A DNA stretch of 64,000 bases from Pogonophryne albipinna (GCA_028583405.1 CM053248.1:26806769-26870768), one strand, 5' to 3'. Shown: positions 30,883 to 46,656, numbered from the stretch's first letter. Notes: generated by a model not told the origin, from the sequence alone. Made by a program: numbers and translations.

Positions 30883-31628
30883 ATCCATCCATCCATCTTC
30901 TTCCGCTTATCCGTGGTCGGGTCGCGGGGGTAGCAGTTCCAGCAGAGAGCCCCAAACTTCCTTTTCCCTGGCGACATCAACCAGCTCTGACTGGGGGATC
31001 CCAAGGCGCTCCCAGGCCAGCGAAGAGATATAATCCCTCCACCTGGTCCTAGGTCTACCCCTTGGTCTCTTCCCAGCTGGACGTGCCTGGAACACCTCCC
31101 TAGGGAGGCGCCCAGGTGGCATCCTAACTAGGTGCCCGAACCACCTCAACTGGCTCCTTTCGACGCGAAGGAGGAGCGGCTCAACTCCGAGTCCCTCCCT
31201 GATGACCGAACTTCTCACCTTATCCCTAAGGGAGACACCAGCCACCCTGCGGAGAAAACCCATCTCGGCCGCTTGTATCCGCGATCTCGTTCTTTCGGTC
31301 ATGACCCATCCTTCATGACCATAGGTGAGGGTAGGAACGAAAATGGCCCGGTAGACAGAGAGCTTTGCCTTCTGGCTCAGCTCCCTTTTCGTCACAACGG
31401 TGCGGTAAAGCGACTGCAGTACCGCTCCCGCTGCTCCGATTCTCCGGCCCATCTCACGCTCCATTGTTCCCTCACTCGAGAACAAGACCCCGAGATACTT
31501 GAACTCCTTCACTTGGGGTAAGGACTCATTCCCTACTTGGAGTGGACAGTCCATCGGTTTCCTGCTGAGAACCATGGCCTCAGATTTGGAGGTGCTGATC
31601 CTCATCCCAGCCGCTTCACGAGTGTGAA
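30883..31628 (-). mobile_element. 5'-truncated Rex3/RTE-like LINE
   Basis: On the minus strand 30907-31605 is an intact 232-residue frame matching the C-terminal part of fish Rex3-type reverse transcriptases: KSEAMVLSRK, EFKYLGVLFSSEGTMEREM, LTYGHEGWVMTERTRSRIQAAE, and a PRGRPRTRWRDY tail. The 3' end is a short (GATG)n repeat, characteristic of Rex3. The 14-base flank GAGTCAGAATAACC occurs on both sides (30869-30882, 31629-31642). The intact frame and clean duplication suggest a fairly recent insertion; the 5' truncation makes it inactive. Confidence 0.93.
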
Positions 31629-31642
31629 GAGTCAGAATAACC

Positions 31643-32828
31643 CTTTCTAAAAAAAGAAACGACTACAAGTGGATATATCATTTTTATCACTGACCTTTTG
31701 CCCCTGTTATTCTGTGGTGTGGTGCATTCAGGGACAACAGTATCCAGTTAATAGCCAACCTTAGAGCCCCAAATGTTCATGTAATTTGTAGGGTGTGTGA
31801 TACTGATGCAAAGATCATGTGTATACCTGGCCGTATTCCAAGTCCTTACTAAATACTTTTAGTATTCATCATGAACTATATACTGTATCTGTCAATGGTA
31901 CTCAAGGAAACAATGAATCTAATGTTTGTGGACTTATGCTTATGTAGACTTAGTCTATAATACCAGCAAAACCAATAACATTCCCATCAGCCTTAGCTGT
32001 ACTTAGTGCTAATAAGTATTGACTATTTTCACATCATACACAAAAACCTTCTCTCTCAAGCTTGGCAAATAAAAGCTGTTACAAAAATGTTTCCCTTCCT
32101 TAAAAATATTTTTTTTTCAGCCAAAATCAATCAGTGTAAATAAAGGTTATTTGACTAAATCAGTACATCTCTTACATCCTTTTGGACAGCTCTCTCTTAT
32201 CGACACAAAGTAACGCTGACAACTTTAGTAATGTTTTCTTCATTTTATTAAAGCAATGAATCTGCCAAATACATGCAGCATTGGTCATCTTTTTATTCAG
32301 TGCATAATTTCTTCTATACTTTGGACAGCAGATATAATAATTAGTATCTTTATAAATGTTATATATTACAAAGACTTGATAAATGTATCAATAAATGACA
32401 CATAAATAATTTGATGCTTAAAATCAACAAATTCTAAATATGATAATAAAGCAAGAAAGGGTGTAAGAGTAACAGCTAAAGCACCAATGATATTTCAAAT
32501 GAAAAACAGATAACATCTTAATTTCTGACATTTTATCAGGTTTCATACTTTATAACAATATTGCCATGTAAGACTAAAATATCTACCAAAGGCACCAAGA
32601 ATGTGAGTCTTACATTTCCTATTGTGTTCACAGTGATGGATTTCTGCTGCAGCACTGAAAACTATCAGGCATCAGTGTATAGAGGCGAGCTCCAGAGATC
32701 CTGCATCAAACCGCAGCTTGTGTTTCCTGCTCATGGTTTGTAAATAAAAATAAACAAGTCAGATTAGAATCCAAAGATACTCTGGAGCTTTCCGTGTGTT
32801 ATAAAGGCCCGGGAGTGAATGACGTCTG
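31643..32828. other. Intergenic region, probably including the gch 3' UTR
   Basis: This is AT-rich DNA. On the minus strand the first AATAAA after the gch stop is at 32292-32297, about 530 bases downstream, so much of 32290-32828 may be gch 3' UTR. Nothing else was recognised. Confidence 0.5.
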
Positions 32829-35078
<2,250 letters not shown>

Positions 35079-35130
35079 GTTGGAGTTGTTTATTTGGTGT
35101 GTTTAACTCTGGAAACAGAGAGCTGAGAAG

Positions 35131-35213
35131 AGTCCTGGAGTTGAGACACCGTGCAGGTCTGGAGAGATAGTCCTGGAGTTGAGATACCGTGCAGGTCTGG
35201 AGAGATAGTCCTG
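35131..35213 (-). repeat. 38-bp direct repeat, 2.2 copies, in the gch 5' leader
   Basis: The segment beginning AGTCCTGGAGTTGAGA at 35131 repeats at 35169 with one visible difference, and a third partial copy starts at 35207. It lies between the probable TATA box (35232) and the start codon (35078), so it should be largely in the transcribed 5' leader. Confidence 0.85.
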
Positions 35214-35231
35214 TTCCCGGTGCTCACCGTG

Positions 35232-35237
35232 TTTATA
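35232..35237 (-). promoter_or_regulatory. TATA box of gch
   Basis: TATAAA on the minus strand, in the context GCTTTATAAACACGG, about 155 bases upstream of the start codon. Transcription would be expected to begin near 35200-35207. Confidence 0.55.
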
Positions 35238-36096
35238 AAGCCCAAACAGGGTGCCTCGTGTGCATCGTTCGTCAAGGTGCCGCACGTCATAACATTAGTT
35301 TCGTCAGCAGGGTGAATGTCATCACAGAAAGCCCCCCCCCCTCTTGAAACCCATAGGGCATGTAACTGACTTTTGTTCATCACTTGACAAATCATCATTT
35401 GCTCTCATTATCTTTCTTTACTGGAAATCAGACAGACCTCTTTCTGACTTCACGCTCATGACTTCACGTGGAGCTCAGGCATTATTTATTTACAGTTATG
35501 CTAATTATGTTTATTTTCAATTTAACCTAGAAAAAGCTTAGTTTACAGCTGTGTAATACTCCGTATATGAAATGATATACAATCAATAAATAAAAAGCAA
35601 AATCCAGGTATATTAAACATGAATAAAAACAAATCATTGATCAGTATTGTCTGAACATTTAAAAAAATACTATATTCTTATAGTACTACTACTAATAATT
35701 ATTATTCGTAGCCTACTGGTGTGCATGCTATTTGCATGATGATAGAGATTCAATATTTGTATGGTCTTATAATGTGTAGCTAACTGTTTCCATTATCAAT
35801 CAAGATTTTTTACGTTTATATCGTCAATCAATCACAATTTCTCAGAACCTAAGGTCACAAATGTCTTGTGTTGTTAGACCAATGGTTCAAAACCCAAAGA
35901 TGTTCCAGGTAAAAAAAAAGAAGCCAATCATTATTTTGGAAAAGCCAGAATAAGTCTTTTGATTCATAAATTAACTCAACAGTGAATGGATAATCAAAAT
36001 TATGAATTTTTAATGTTCAAAACATGATCTTCATTCAATAGAAGACACGCTGATGCTTTACCAAAGCGCACATGACTACTGTTCATCTATGAGGAC
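35238..36096. other. gch upstream region and AT-rich intergenic DNA
   Basis: A CACGTG E-box lies at 35465-35470, about 230 bp upstream of the gch TATA box. Beyond about 35530 the DNA is AT-rich with nothing recognisable, until the transposon starting at 36097. Confidence 0.45.
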
Positions 36097-38009
36097 CAGT
36101 GTTGGGTGTAACGCGTTACAAAAGTAACGGAGTTACAGTAATATATTACTTTTTGCTGTAACGAAGTAATGTAACGCATTACTTATGAAATGTGGGTAAT
36201 ATATTACCCGTTACAATGCCCAGTAACGCAGTTACAACACATTTCAACCCGAAATTAAATGGTGTTTTGTTTATTAAGAATGTACTAACATAGAGACATT
36301 CCGACGCCAGACAAATTGTGCGGGTAGATTAGTACACCTGGTGTGTTTACCCTTCAGGCTTCGCGTCGGGATCTTCGGGCAGTTGAATGTTATGCACCCT
36401 CTATTCAAAAAAGAGAACGGAGCGAACAATACAAACAACAAATTGTGTCATGTGCGCGTGACCTGCTCCGCTGCGCGTGTATCATTTCCAAAGTGCTTCC
36501 ACAGCAGTGACACACATCTGTGGATAATCATTTATACGAAAATGGTTAAAGCAACCATCACTAAACGCCAGCAACACTGCATCTACTGCAGACAGTAGCA
36601 ACAGGTCGGATGAGGACATCACGTTACCCTCCGTTGTGGACACTAGCTTACTCCCGCCTGACTCGCCGCCCTCGCCCCCGGAGCAGCAGTCTTCGTCTCC
36701 CCAAACTACGCCGCCCCTCTGCGGCCCGCAGAGGATACCACGGCAAAACAGAGGCTGCCCAGGTATATCTAAACAAGTACCCGCCTGTACAGTGGGGTTA
36801 GGCGGTCATTTTGCAGCTCGTGGCATAAAAATAGACAAGGGAATATTCATGTGAAAATAGATTCATATTCTGCCATGCCTGTAGAAATGTTGGGTCAAAC
36901 ATAATGCATACAATAGCACAGATGCCTTCACCACGAATGGCTAAAGATCTCATATCCCAAGCTTATCAACAAGCTAATGTTGCAGCTGAAATGTTCTCCA
37001 GGTCACAAAGTCAACCTCACATGATGATGTGATACCAGTTTTCAAGCACAGTAAATATTCTCTTCCCAGAGTATATGATGGGACCAAGGTGATGATTTAG
37101 TACATGGTTTTAATAATACTTTTGCTTTTCAATGTTTGCCATTTCAAACCATGATGGATCAAATAATATGTGCCTTGATTTACAATATGTTCTCATTTCT
37201 TTTATCAGTACAGCTTTGAAGCTTTTGTGCTTTTCCTTGCCATAGTCCACTTTGGACTGTATGAAATATTTCAGGATTGCACTTTTAACTCACTTGAAAT
37301 GTTCTCACTTGCTTGGTTTCAAAACATAACAAATGCCATAATCTGTTCATTGGGGACCATGAATGCTATTTTTCATTGCTGTTGCCGGCCACTATTGCTC
37401 ATGTAAACCTGCTACTGCTGCGCCCCCTGTAATCTCAGAGGCACCCTGAGTCATTTTGTTCTGGAACCGGGCCTGTACACGGCCATATACTAAACAAAAT
37501 ACAGAGCCCATTCCGTGTCCTGTTATTGTTTACTTCCTGTCTGCCTTCTTCTGGTGATTTATCTGATGTCCATCGCTCCGTCTTTTAACCTCTTTTCCTT
37601 TCTCTTTCTTGATCCTCCTTAGCCATCTTCATTATAGTCCTTGACAGTGGTCTGTACTGCTGTATTAACAACGTGTCACATGTTAAGAAGTTACAATCAG
37701 AATCGAGTATTCAACTAAGCCGTGTTATACAAGTTGTTAATAGCCTTAAGGGCCTACACAGTTGTTAAGCTACCACATTGCCCTTCACTGGATGTATAAT
37801 GAGCTGCACTAAACTACATTTTAGCATTTAAAATACCTAGCCATTCTTTTGCGGTTATTTTGGTGAAAGTAACTCAAAAGTAACTAAAGTAGTGTAACTC
37901 ATTACATTTCAGAGACAGTAATATTGTAATGTAACTTATTACTTTCAAAAGAGAGTAATAAGTAATATGTAATATATTACATTTTGGAAGTAACTTGCCC
38001 AACACTGAT
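36097..38009. mobile_element. hAT-like element 'AACGCGTTAC' family, copy 1
   Basis: The start CAGTGTTGGGTGTAACGCG and end CCCAACACTG are inverted, and both ends are rich in GTAACGCGTTAC/GTAATATATTAC words. The flank TGAGGAC occurs on both sides (36090-36096, 38010-38016), a candidate target duplication. The interior has only remnants of open frames, shared with copy 2. At 36929-36936 it carries the uninterrupted site TTCACCAC, which is where the 13-kb element inserted in copy 2. Confidence 0.85.
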
Positions 38010-39963
38010 TGAGGACCCTAAGAACAAGTTGACAGGAAGTCTGTGCAGAGTGCACATTCTCAAAACAAAAAATATTACTGCACAATACATTTTACGCTCA
38101 TCAATATTTCTTTCTAAAATTGTAGGAACTCCCAAATCAAACACACTATAGTTGAAGAAATGTTGCTGCTCATTCATGAGGCTTATTCAGTTTTGCTGAT
38201 AGGTTCATCATTTGAACAATCAATGTCATTGTGAGACCTTCAAGTAACATGAAAGGTGTGCTAAGTGCAGTGTTGGGTGTAACGCGTTACAAAAGTAACG
38301 GAGTTACAGTAATATATTACTTTTTGCTGTAACGAAGTAATGTAACGCATTACTAATGAAATGTGGGTAATATATTACCCGTTACAATGCTCAGTAACGC
38401 AGTTACAACACATTTTAACTCAAAATTAAATGGTGATTTGTTTTTTAAGAATGTACTAACATTGCGAGACATTCCGACACCAGACAAATTGTGCGGGTAG
38501 ATTAGTAAACCTGGTGTGTTTACCCTTTAGGCTTCGCGTCGGGATCTTCGGGGCAGTTGAATGTTATGCACCCTCTACTCAAAAAAGAGAACGGAGCGAA
38601 AAATACAAACAACAAATTGTGTCAGGTGCGTGTGACCTGCTCCGCTGCGCGTGCATCATTTCCAAAGTGCTTCCACAGCAGTGACACACATCTGTGGATA
38701 ATCATTTATATGAAAATGGTTAAAGCAACCATCACTAAACGCCAGCAACACTGCATCTACTGCAGACAGTAGCAACAGGTCAGATGGGGACATCACGTTA
38801 CCCTCCGTTGTGGACACTAGCTTACTCCCGCCTGACTCGCCGCCCTCAACCCCGGAGCAGCTACGCAGCCCCTCTGCGGCCCGCAGGTGCCAGGATACCA
38901 CGGCAAAACAGAGCCTGCCCAGGTATATCAAGTACCCGCCTGTACAGTGGGGTTAGGCGGTCATTTTGCAGCTCGTGGTATACAAATAGACAAGGGCTAG
39001 AGTATTCATGTGGAAATAGTGCCATATTCTGCCATGCCTGTAGAAATGTTGGGTCAAAAATAATGCATACAATAGCACAGATGCCTTCACCACCAGTGGC
39101 GGAGCTGGGGGGTGGCCCCAGCTGAATCCTGGCCACCCTATTGGCCACCCCAAACACTCTCACCACGGGGGCCCAAACTATTTTAGAACATTAAGAAAAA
39201 AATGTTTAAGTAACCTTTCATCATTCATCAAGAATTAACATTAATAGGACGTTATATCGATAATGTAAAGTACTCACTAAACTTATAATTCATTTAACTT
39301 ATTTTCTTCCAAAAGTTAATTATCCAAAGCCTCTGTACACCCCGTTCTATTTACATGTAATGGTTTGGTCCTGCCTCCAAACGTGGTGCAGCACCGCCGG
39401 CACTTTCTAGCAGACACTAGTGTGAGCATGTGAGGAGCAGGGATGCTAGTACTTACGTGTGTAGTACCATGTCTCAACGACTCACAAAGTCAGGCTTTCA
39501 AAAGAGAAAAGAAAGGAGAGAAAAACAAGAGAGAGGGACTAAAGGGCGACAGTATGTCACCCAGTTTTTCAAAAGAAAAGGTGGGTGTGGTCCATGAGTG
39601 GTGGAATTGTTAGCTAAGCTTAGTCCATTGTAAATAATAATTGTTATGTTTTTTTTTACTAAGCTGACATTAAGTACTGTTAATATCTATACAGGTTTTT
39701 AATTGCACTGGTCTTTTAGCTGACATTTAACAAATACAGGTAGATTATTAGCAGCTATTCATACTAAATCAGTTGTCCCTCCCCCTGGTGCCGGGACCAA
39801 CAGATTCATCTCGAGGCTCAGCAGACCTGTACCCCCATAAGGCTGAACCTGAACCAGCTTTTCTCCCAACTGAAGGAGGTGAGCAGCATTGTGTTGAATG
39901 CCATGCCACTTAACATATCTGAAGGGAGACTGGAATACAATATATATATATATATATATATAT

Positions 39964-41443
39964 CAGGGTTCGTACGGTCATTGAAAACCTGGAAAAGTCA
40001 TGGAAATTCAAAATGCAAATTCCAGGCCCTGGAAAAGTTATGGAAAACAATATTTTTCCCAAAGTTTTGGAAAAGTCATGGAAATCTAACTAAAGTTGCG
40101 TCAAATATAATTTACATTTTATCTAATCCCCGAATTAATCTGCGGTCGCGAGCTGTTATGTGCCATCATAACGCGCATGGTGTTATTTTTTAATATATGA
40201 AGCGCGAGCTGTGTGCTCGAGTCTTCCTGCCTGTCGGCTGAACGCTGCTGCTCCGGGATGAGGGTCACATTATCTACGGTGCGTTCGTTAACTGTGCGGA
40301 GTCACCGTGGCACAGACTGAGCCGCTGGTGAACAGCTGTTAGAACAGGCCGTTCAGGTGTTCAGAGCAGAGCGGCAGAGCGTGATGTGAACTGAAACGTT
40401 TTTCTGTCGTAATATTATTTAAGGAATCGTTGAGCTAGCTAGCTAGCATACATTGTCACTATCTGCTAACGTTAGCTTTAGCCTTCGTTTTTTTCATAGG
40501 CTATAAACAGAGGTGGTATAAGTATAGATATTGTGCTAGAGTAAAAGTAGAAGTACTCAGATCTTGTACTTAATAAAAGTATAGTACTCAGATGTTTTGC
40601 AGATTGGTCCATTTCAGAATAATATATATGATATGTTTTATAATGATTGATCATGAAAGTGTTCTCAAAGCTGGTAAAGGTGCAGCTAGTTTGAATGACT
40701 TTGTATACGGCAGGGTAGCTTGTGAATTTACTCCAGGTGGAACTAAAGTCTGAGTTAACACTTGATTAGATTTCACATCATTCATCCACATCTGTGAAGT
40801 AACTAAAGGTATTAAATACATGTAGTGGAGTAGAAGTACACCATGTACCTCTGAACTGTAGAGGAGAAGAACAAAGTAGCAAAACATTGAAATACTTAAA
40901 TAAAGTACAAGTATCTCAAAATTGTACCCACGTATAGTTTATGAACTTAGTTACTTTACACCAGTGGCTATAAAGATAGAAAGACTAAGCTATGCTCAAC
41001 AGTGCTGCCAAAATTATAAACTGACTGCTACACAATTAAAATAAATGCTTTTATATATTTCTATTAGATGTGACTCTTTAGCATTTCTGTTATTATTACC
41101 TGCTGCTTTAGTTGTTCTGACTGCTAAAATCCTGTTATTCCTCATTTTAAAGCCGATATTCCGTGGGTCGGGGGGCTCGGATCCTTGTCACCTTTTTCAT
41201 ACCTGATGAGTTTGCCTCCCTGACTACAGTTGCTTCAGCGTGTAGAAGCTAGTAAGCCTACTATTTGATTAGTTTTAGATAGGCACCATATGTTTCATAT
41301 GCAGACCTTATTTTCCTGTTCCATGTTAAAATAAACTATTTTCAGTAGTCATTTTTTTTTGGTCATGGAAAATGAGGTAAAGGTCATTGAGAAGTCATGG
41401 AAAAGTCATTGAAAATCATTGGTGAAAAAGTGTATGAACCCTG
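39964..41443. mobile_element. Inner hAT-like element, unit 1
   Basis: 1,480 bp. It starts CAGGGTTCGTACGGTCATTG and ends ...GTATGAACCCTG, so the outer bases are inverted (CAGGGTTCRTAC). Subterminal GGAAAAGTCATGGAAA words repeat at both ends. It lies between TA tracts, which hides the target duplication but fits ATATATAT. It contains a nested MITE at 40508-40966. No transposase. Confidence 0.85.
40508..40966. mobile_element. MITE nested in inner element, unit 1
   Basis: It starts CAGAGGTGGTATAAGTATAG and ends TTTACACCAGTG, of the same family as the MITEs at 25754 and 60381. About 150 bases (for example GGTAAAGGTGCAGCTAGTTTG) are almost identical to the copy at 60381. Confidence 0.8.
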
Positions 41444-43311
41444 ATATATATATATATATATATCAAAACAAAAAGCTAGCGTCTAATTTCAATTACACAT
41501 TTCAAACACAGTATTTTCCCACATATTTAAGTTATATTTATTTGGATTTATGCATTCATGTTGAGAATGTTCCATTCAAAAATGTTATTATTAAAAATGC
41601 ATTTACACCATAAAAGATGACTATTGATATCTATTGTCAGGAATGTTAGTCTTATATCAAATAGTGAGGTGACGTGACGTGCAACAACATGAACCTTTCT
41701 GTTGGTCGCTTGTTAGCAGACCCTTCACGCGATGGCAGAGCGAACAGGTACAGGCAGGACCCATAGTGATAGCCCTATAGTTTAAATCTACTACCCACAA
41801 ATAAACATATGGACATGGGTTACTATTTAAAAAAAAAATGGTAAATGTATTTAGGAACCTATCAATGTGATTTAAAGTGGGGATGGACCTCAAATCGTCT
41901 AGGGGGGTCCGGGGGCATGCTCCCCCGGTAAGATTTTTTTTTAAATGTTGGAGTTAAATGCATCAATCTGGTGCATTTTGAGGGGAAAATAAAGAGACTA
42001 GATCTATGGAAACACCTATATTAAACAGAACTGTATACATTTCAATAATCATAAAATCATGGCCATAACCAATAACATACCATTTCCAATATGAAAAAAA
42101 CACTGAAACTTGTTTATTTATTTTGGTTCATTTATAGTTGTAAGTGTGTCTGTGCTCCTGAACCAGCCTCTCCTGTCTCCCTCCTCTCTCCCCTACTCCT
42201 CTTTGAGGCAGCAGCAAAGACTAGTTTTAGCTCTCAACAAGTTTTAAAAGTGTATCTTACCTTTTTTCACCTAGTTAACTTTTTAATTTTTTATTCATGC
42301 ATATTTTACTAATCACTACCCTCTCAAATGGAAATATGTGTTTACATAAATGGTGACCAAACCGTTTGAGACCCACAGAGAACTTAGACTAAGTTAACTA
42401 CCTAAACACTCAGAGAGTCCTTTACCTCACCTGAGCTGAGGTTATCCCGAGCTTGAATGTCACACAGAGACCAATCAATGCTTTGATTTATGATCTGTAT
42501 GACAGTGGCCATGTCGGCAGGCCACATCATGTGGACAGCCAGTCACCCTGTGTGAGGCAGGCCACTTAACAGGCCAGGCCATCAGGAAACCCCCCGGTCC
42601 TCCCGATGGCCAGTCCGGGACTGGGTACAGGAGGCGTAGAGTCGAGGGATCATTGTCCACAAGTTAATCGATCGCAGATGGTGTCGTGGTCACGGACGAA
42701 AACAAATATATATATTATTAAAAAAAAAAAAAAAATCGAAATATACTTGGGCGGCCGTTAATATACCTGGGCGGCCCGCCCAAGTATAGTCTATGTGTGG
42801 GAAACCCTGTATACCATGTGTCAACGACTTACAAAGTCAGGCTTTCAAAAGAGAAAAGAAAGGAGAGAAAAACAAGAGAGAGGGACTAAAGGGCGACAGT
42901 ATGTCACCCAGTTTTTCAAAAGAAAAGGTGGGTGTGGTCCATGACTGGTGGAATTATGTCTGTTAGCTAAGCTTAGTCCATTGTAAATAATAATTGTTAT
43001 GTTTTTTTTTACTAAGCTGACATTAAGTACTGTTAATATCAATACAGGTTTTTAATTGCACTGGTCTTTGAGCTGACATTTAACAAATACAGGTAGATTA
43101 TTAGCAGCTATTCATACTAAATCAGTTGTCCCTCCCCCTGATGCCAGGACCAACAGATTCATCTCGAGGCTCAGCAGACCTGTACCCCCATAAGGCTGAA
43201 CCTGAACCAGCTTTTCTCCCACTGAAGGAGGTGAGCAGCATTGTGTTGAATGCCATGCCACTTAACATATCTGAAGGGAGACTGGAATACAATATATATA
43301 TATATATATAT

Positions 43312-44793
43312 CATGGTTCGTACGGTCATTGAAAACCTGGAAAAGTCATGGAAATTCAAAATGCAAATTCCAGGCCCTGGAAAAGTTATGGAAACAATAT
43401 TTTTCCCAAAGTTTTGGAAAAGTCATGGAAATCTAACTAAAGTTGCGTCAAATATAATTTACATTTTATCTAATCCCCGAATTAATCTGCGGTCGCGAGC
43501 TGTTATGTGCCATCATAACGCGCATGGTGTTATTTTTTAATATATGAAGCGCGAGCTGTGTGCTCGAGTCTTCCTGCCTGTCGGCTGAACGCTGCTGCTC
43601 CGGGATGAGGGTCACATTATCTACGGTGCGTTCGTTAACTGTGCGGAGTCACCGTGGCACAGACTGAGCCGCTGGTGAACAGCTGTTAGAACAGGCCGTT
43701 CAGGTGTTCAGAGCAGAGCGGCAGAGCGTGATGTGAACTGAAACGTTTTTTCTGTCGTAATATTATTTAAGGAATCGTTGAGCTAGCTAGCTAGCATACA
43801 TTGTCACTATCTGCTAACGTTAGCTTTAGCCTTCGTTTTTTTCATAGGCTATAAACAGAGGTGGTATAAGTATAGATATTGTGCTAGAGTAAAAGTAGAA
43901 GTACTCAGATCTTGTACTTAATAAAAGTATAGTACTCAGATGTTTTGCAGATTGGTCCATTTCAGAATAATATATATGATATGTTTTATAATGATTGATC
44001 ATGAAAGTGTTCTCAAAGCTGGTAAAGGTGCAGCTAGTTTGAATGACTTTGTATACGGCAGGGTAGCTTGTGAATTTACTCCAGGTGGAACTAAAGTCTG
44101 AGTTAACACTTGATTAGATTTCACATCATTCATCCACATCTGTGAAGTAACTAAAGGTATTAAATACATGTAGTGGAGTAGAAGTACACCATGTACCTCT
44201 GAACTGTAGAAGAGAAGAAGAACAAAGTAGCAAAACATTGAAATACTTAAATAAAGTACAAGTATCTCAAAATTGTACCCACGTATAGTTTATGAACTTA
44301 GTTACTTTACACCAGTGGCTATAAAGATAGAAAGACTAAGCTATGCTCAACAGTGCTGCCAAAATTATAAACTGACTGCTACACAATTAAAATAAATGCT
44401 TTATATATTTCTATTAGATGTGACTCTTTAGCATTTCTGTTATTATTACCTGCTGCTTTAGTTGTTCTGACTGCTAAAATCCTGTTATTCCTCATTTTAA
44501 AGCCGATATTCCGTGGGTCGGGGGGCTCGGATCCTTGTCACCTTTTTCATACCTGATGAGTTTGCCTCCCTGACTACAGTTGCTTCAGCGTGTAGAAGCT
44601 AGTAAGCCTACTATTTGATTAGTTTTAGATAGGCACCATATGTTTCATATGCAGACCTTATTTTCCTGTTTCCATGTTAAAATAAACTATTTCAGTAGTC
44701 ATTTTTTTTTGGTCATGGAAAATGAGGTAAAGGTCATTGAGAAGTCATGGAAAAGTCATTGAAAATCATTGGTGAAAAAGTGTATGAACCCTG
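43312..44793. mobile_element. Inner hAT-like element, unit 2
   Basis: 1,482 bp, near-identical to the unit 1 element, with one substitution in the first terminal bases. The nested MITE is at 43856-44316. Confidence 0.85.
43856..44316. mobile_element. MITE nested in inner element, unit 2
   Basis: The array counterpart of the MITE at 40508, with the same ends. Confidence 0.8.
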
Positions 44794-46656
44794 ATATATA
44801 TATATATATATATCAAAACAAAAAGCTAGCGTCTAATTTCAATTACACATTTCAAACACAGTATTTTCCCACATATTTAAGTTATATTTATTTGGATTTA
44901 TGCATTCATGTTGAGAATGTTCCATTCAAAAATGTTATTATTAAAAATGCATTTACACCATAAAAGATGACTATTGATATCTATTGTCAGGAATGTTAGT
45001 CTTATATCAAATAGTGAGGTGACGTGACGTGCAACAACATGAACCTTTCTGTTGGTCGCTTGTTAGCAGACCCTTCACGCGATGGCAGAGCGAACAGGTA
45101 CAGGCAGGACCCATAGTGATAGCCCTATAGTTTAAATCTACTACCCACAAATAAACATATGGACATGGGTTACTATTTAAAAAAAAAATGGTAAATGTAT
45201 TTAGGAACCTATCAATGTGATTTAAAGTGGGGATGGACCTCAAATCGTCTAGGGGGGTCCGGGGGCATGCTCCCCCGGTAAGATTTTTTTTTAAATGTTG
45301 GAGTTAAATGCATCAATCTGGTGCATTTTGAGGGGAAAATAAAGAGACTAGATCTATGGAAACACCTATATTAAACAGAACTGTATACATTTCAATAATC
45401 ATAAAATCATGGCCATAACCAATAACATACCATTTCCAATATGAAAAAAACACTGAAACTTGTTTATTTATTTTTGGTTCATTTATAGTTGTAAGTGTGT
45501 CTGTGCTCCTGAACCAGCCTCTCCTGTCTCCCTCCTCTCTCCCCTACTCCTCTTTGAGGCAGCAGCAAAGACTAGTTTTAGCTCTCAACAAGTTTTAAAA
45601 GTGTATCTTACCTTTTTTCACCTAGTTAACTTTTTAATTTTTTATTCATGCATATTTTACTAATCACTACCCTCTCAAATGGAAATATGTGTTTACATAA
45701 ATGGTGACCAAACCGTTTGAGACCCACAGAGAACTTAGACTAAGTTAACTACCTAAACACTCAGAGTCCTTTACCTCACCTGAGCTGAGGTTATCCCGAG
45801 CTTGAATGTCACACAGAGACCAATCAATGGCTTTGATTTATGATCTGTATGACAGTGGCCATGTCGGCAGGCCACATCATGTGGACAGCCAGTCACCCTG
45901 TGTGAGGCAGGCCACTTAACAGGCCAGGCCATCAGGAAACCCCCCGGTCCTCCCGATGGCCAGTCCGGGACTGGGTACAGGAGGCGTAGAGTCGAGGGAT
46001 CATTGTCCACAAGTTAATCGATCGCAGATGGTGTCGTGGTCACGGACGAAAACAAAATATATTATTAAAAAAAAAAAAAAATCGAAATATACTTGGGCGG
46101 CCGTTAATATACCTGGGCGGCCCGCCCAAGTATAGTCTATGTGTGGGAAACCCTGTATACCATGTGTCAACGACTTACAAAGTCAGGCTTTCAAAAGAGA
46201 AAAGAAAGGAGAGAAAAACAAGAGAGAGGGACTAAAGGGCGACAGTATGTCACCCAGTTTTTCAAAAGAAAAGGTGGGTGTGGTCCATGACTGGTGGAAT
46301 TATGTCTGTTAGCTAAGCTTAGTCCATTGTAAATAATAATTGTTATGTTTTTTTTTACTAAGCTGACATTAAGTACTGTTAATATCTATACAGGTTTTTA
46401 ATTGCACTGGTCTTTGAGCTGACATTTAACAAATACAGGTAGATTATTAGCAGCTATTCATACTAAATCAGTTGTCCCTCCCCCTGATGCCAGGACCAAC
46501 AGATCCATCTCTAGGCTCAGCAGACCTGTACCCCCATAAGGCTGAACCTGAACCAGCTTTTCTCCCAACTGAAGGAGGTGAGCAGCATTGTGTTGAATGC
46601 CATGCCACTTAACATATCTGAAGGGAGACTGGAATACAATATATATATATATATAT

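Larger units (their letters stand above)
39466..42812. repeat. Array unit 1 (3,347 bp)
   Basis: The unit runs from ACCATGT to the next ACCATGT at 42813. It contains the transposase-like N-terminal piece, a TA microsatellite, the inner element (39964-41443), a second TA tract, and a right part with GGGCGGCCGTTAATATACC-type words near 42748. Its left join to unique sequence is at 39466. Confidence 0.9.
42813..46158. repeat. Array unit 2 (3,346 bp)
   Basis: It is near-identical to unit 1 by eye; differences are mainly small indels and TA-tract length. It carries the inner element at 43312-44793, whose first bases read CATGGTTCG instead of CAGGGTTCG. Confidence 0.92.

Noticed and set aside
38271..38420. 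Periodic GTAAC/ATTAC words that might look like a CRISPR-like or satellite array
   Set aside because: They are the palindromic subterminal motifs of a hAT-like element; there are no regular spacers and the organism is a vertebrate.
39879..40193. 104-residue frame repeated in the array (also 43250 and 46578)
   Set aside because: It runs across the TA microsatellite into the inner element's end. It reflects repeat copies, not a gene.
41657..41893. 78-residue minus-strand frame identical in three units
   Set aside because: Its conservation is explained by tandem duplication; no motif or start context.
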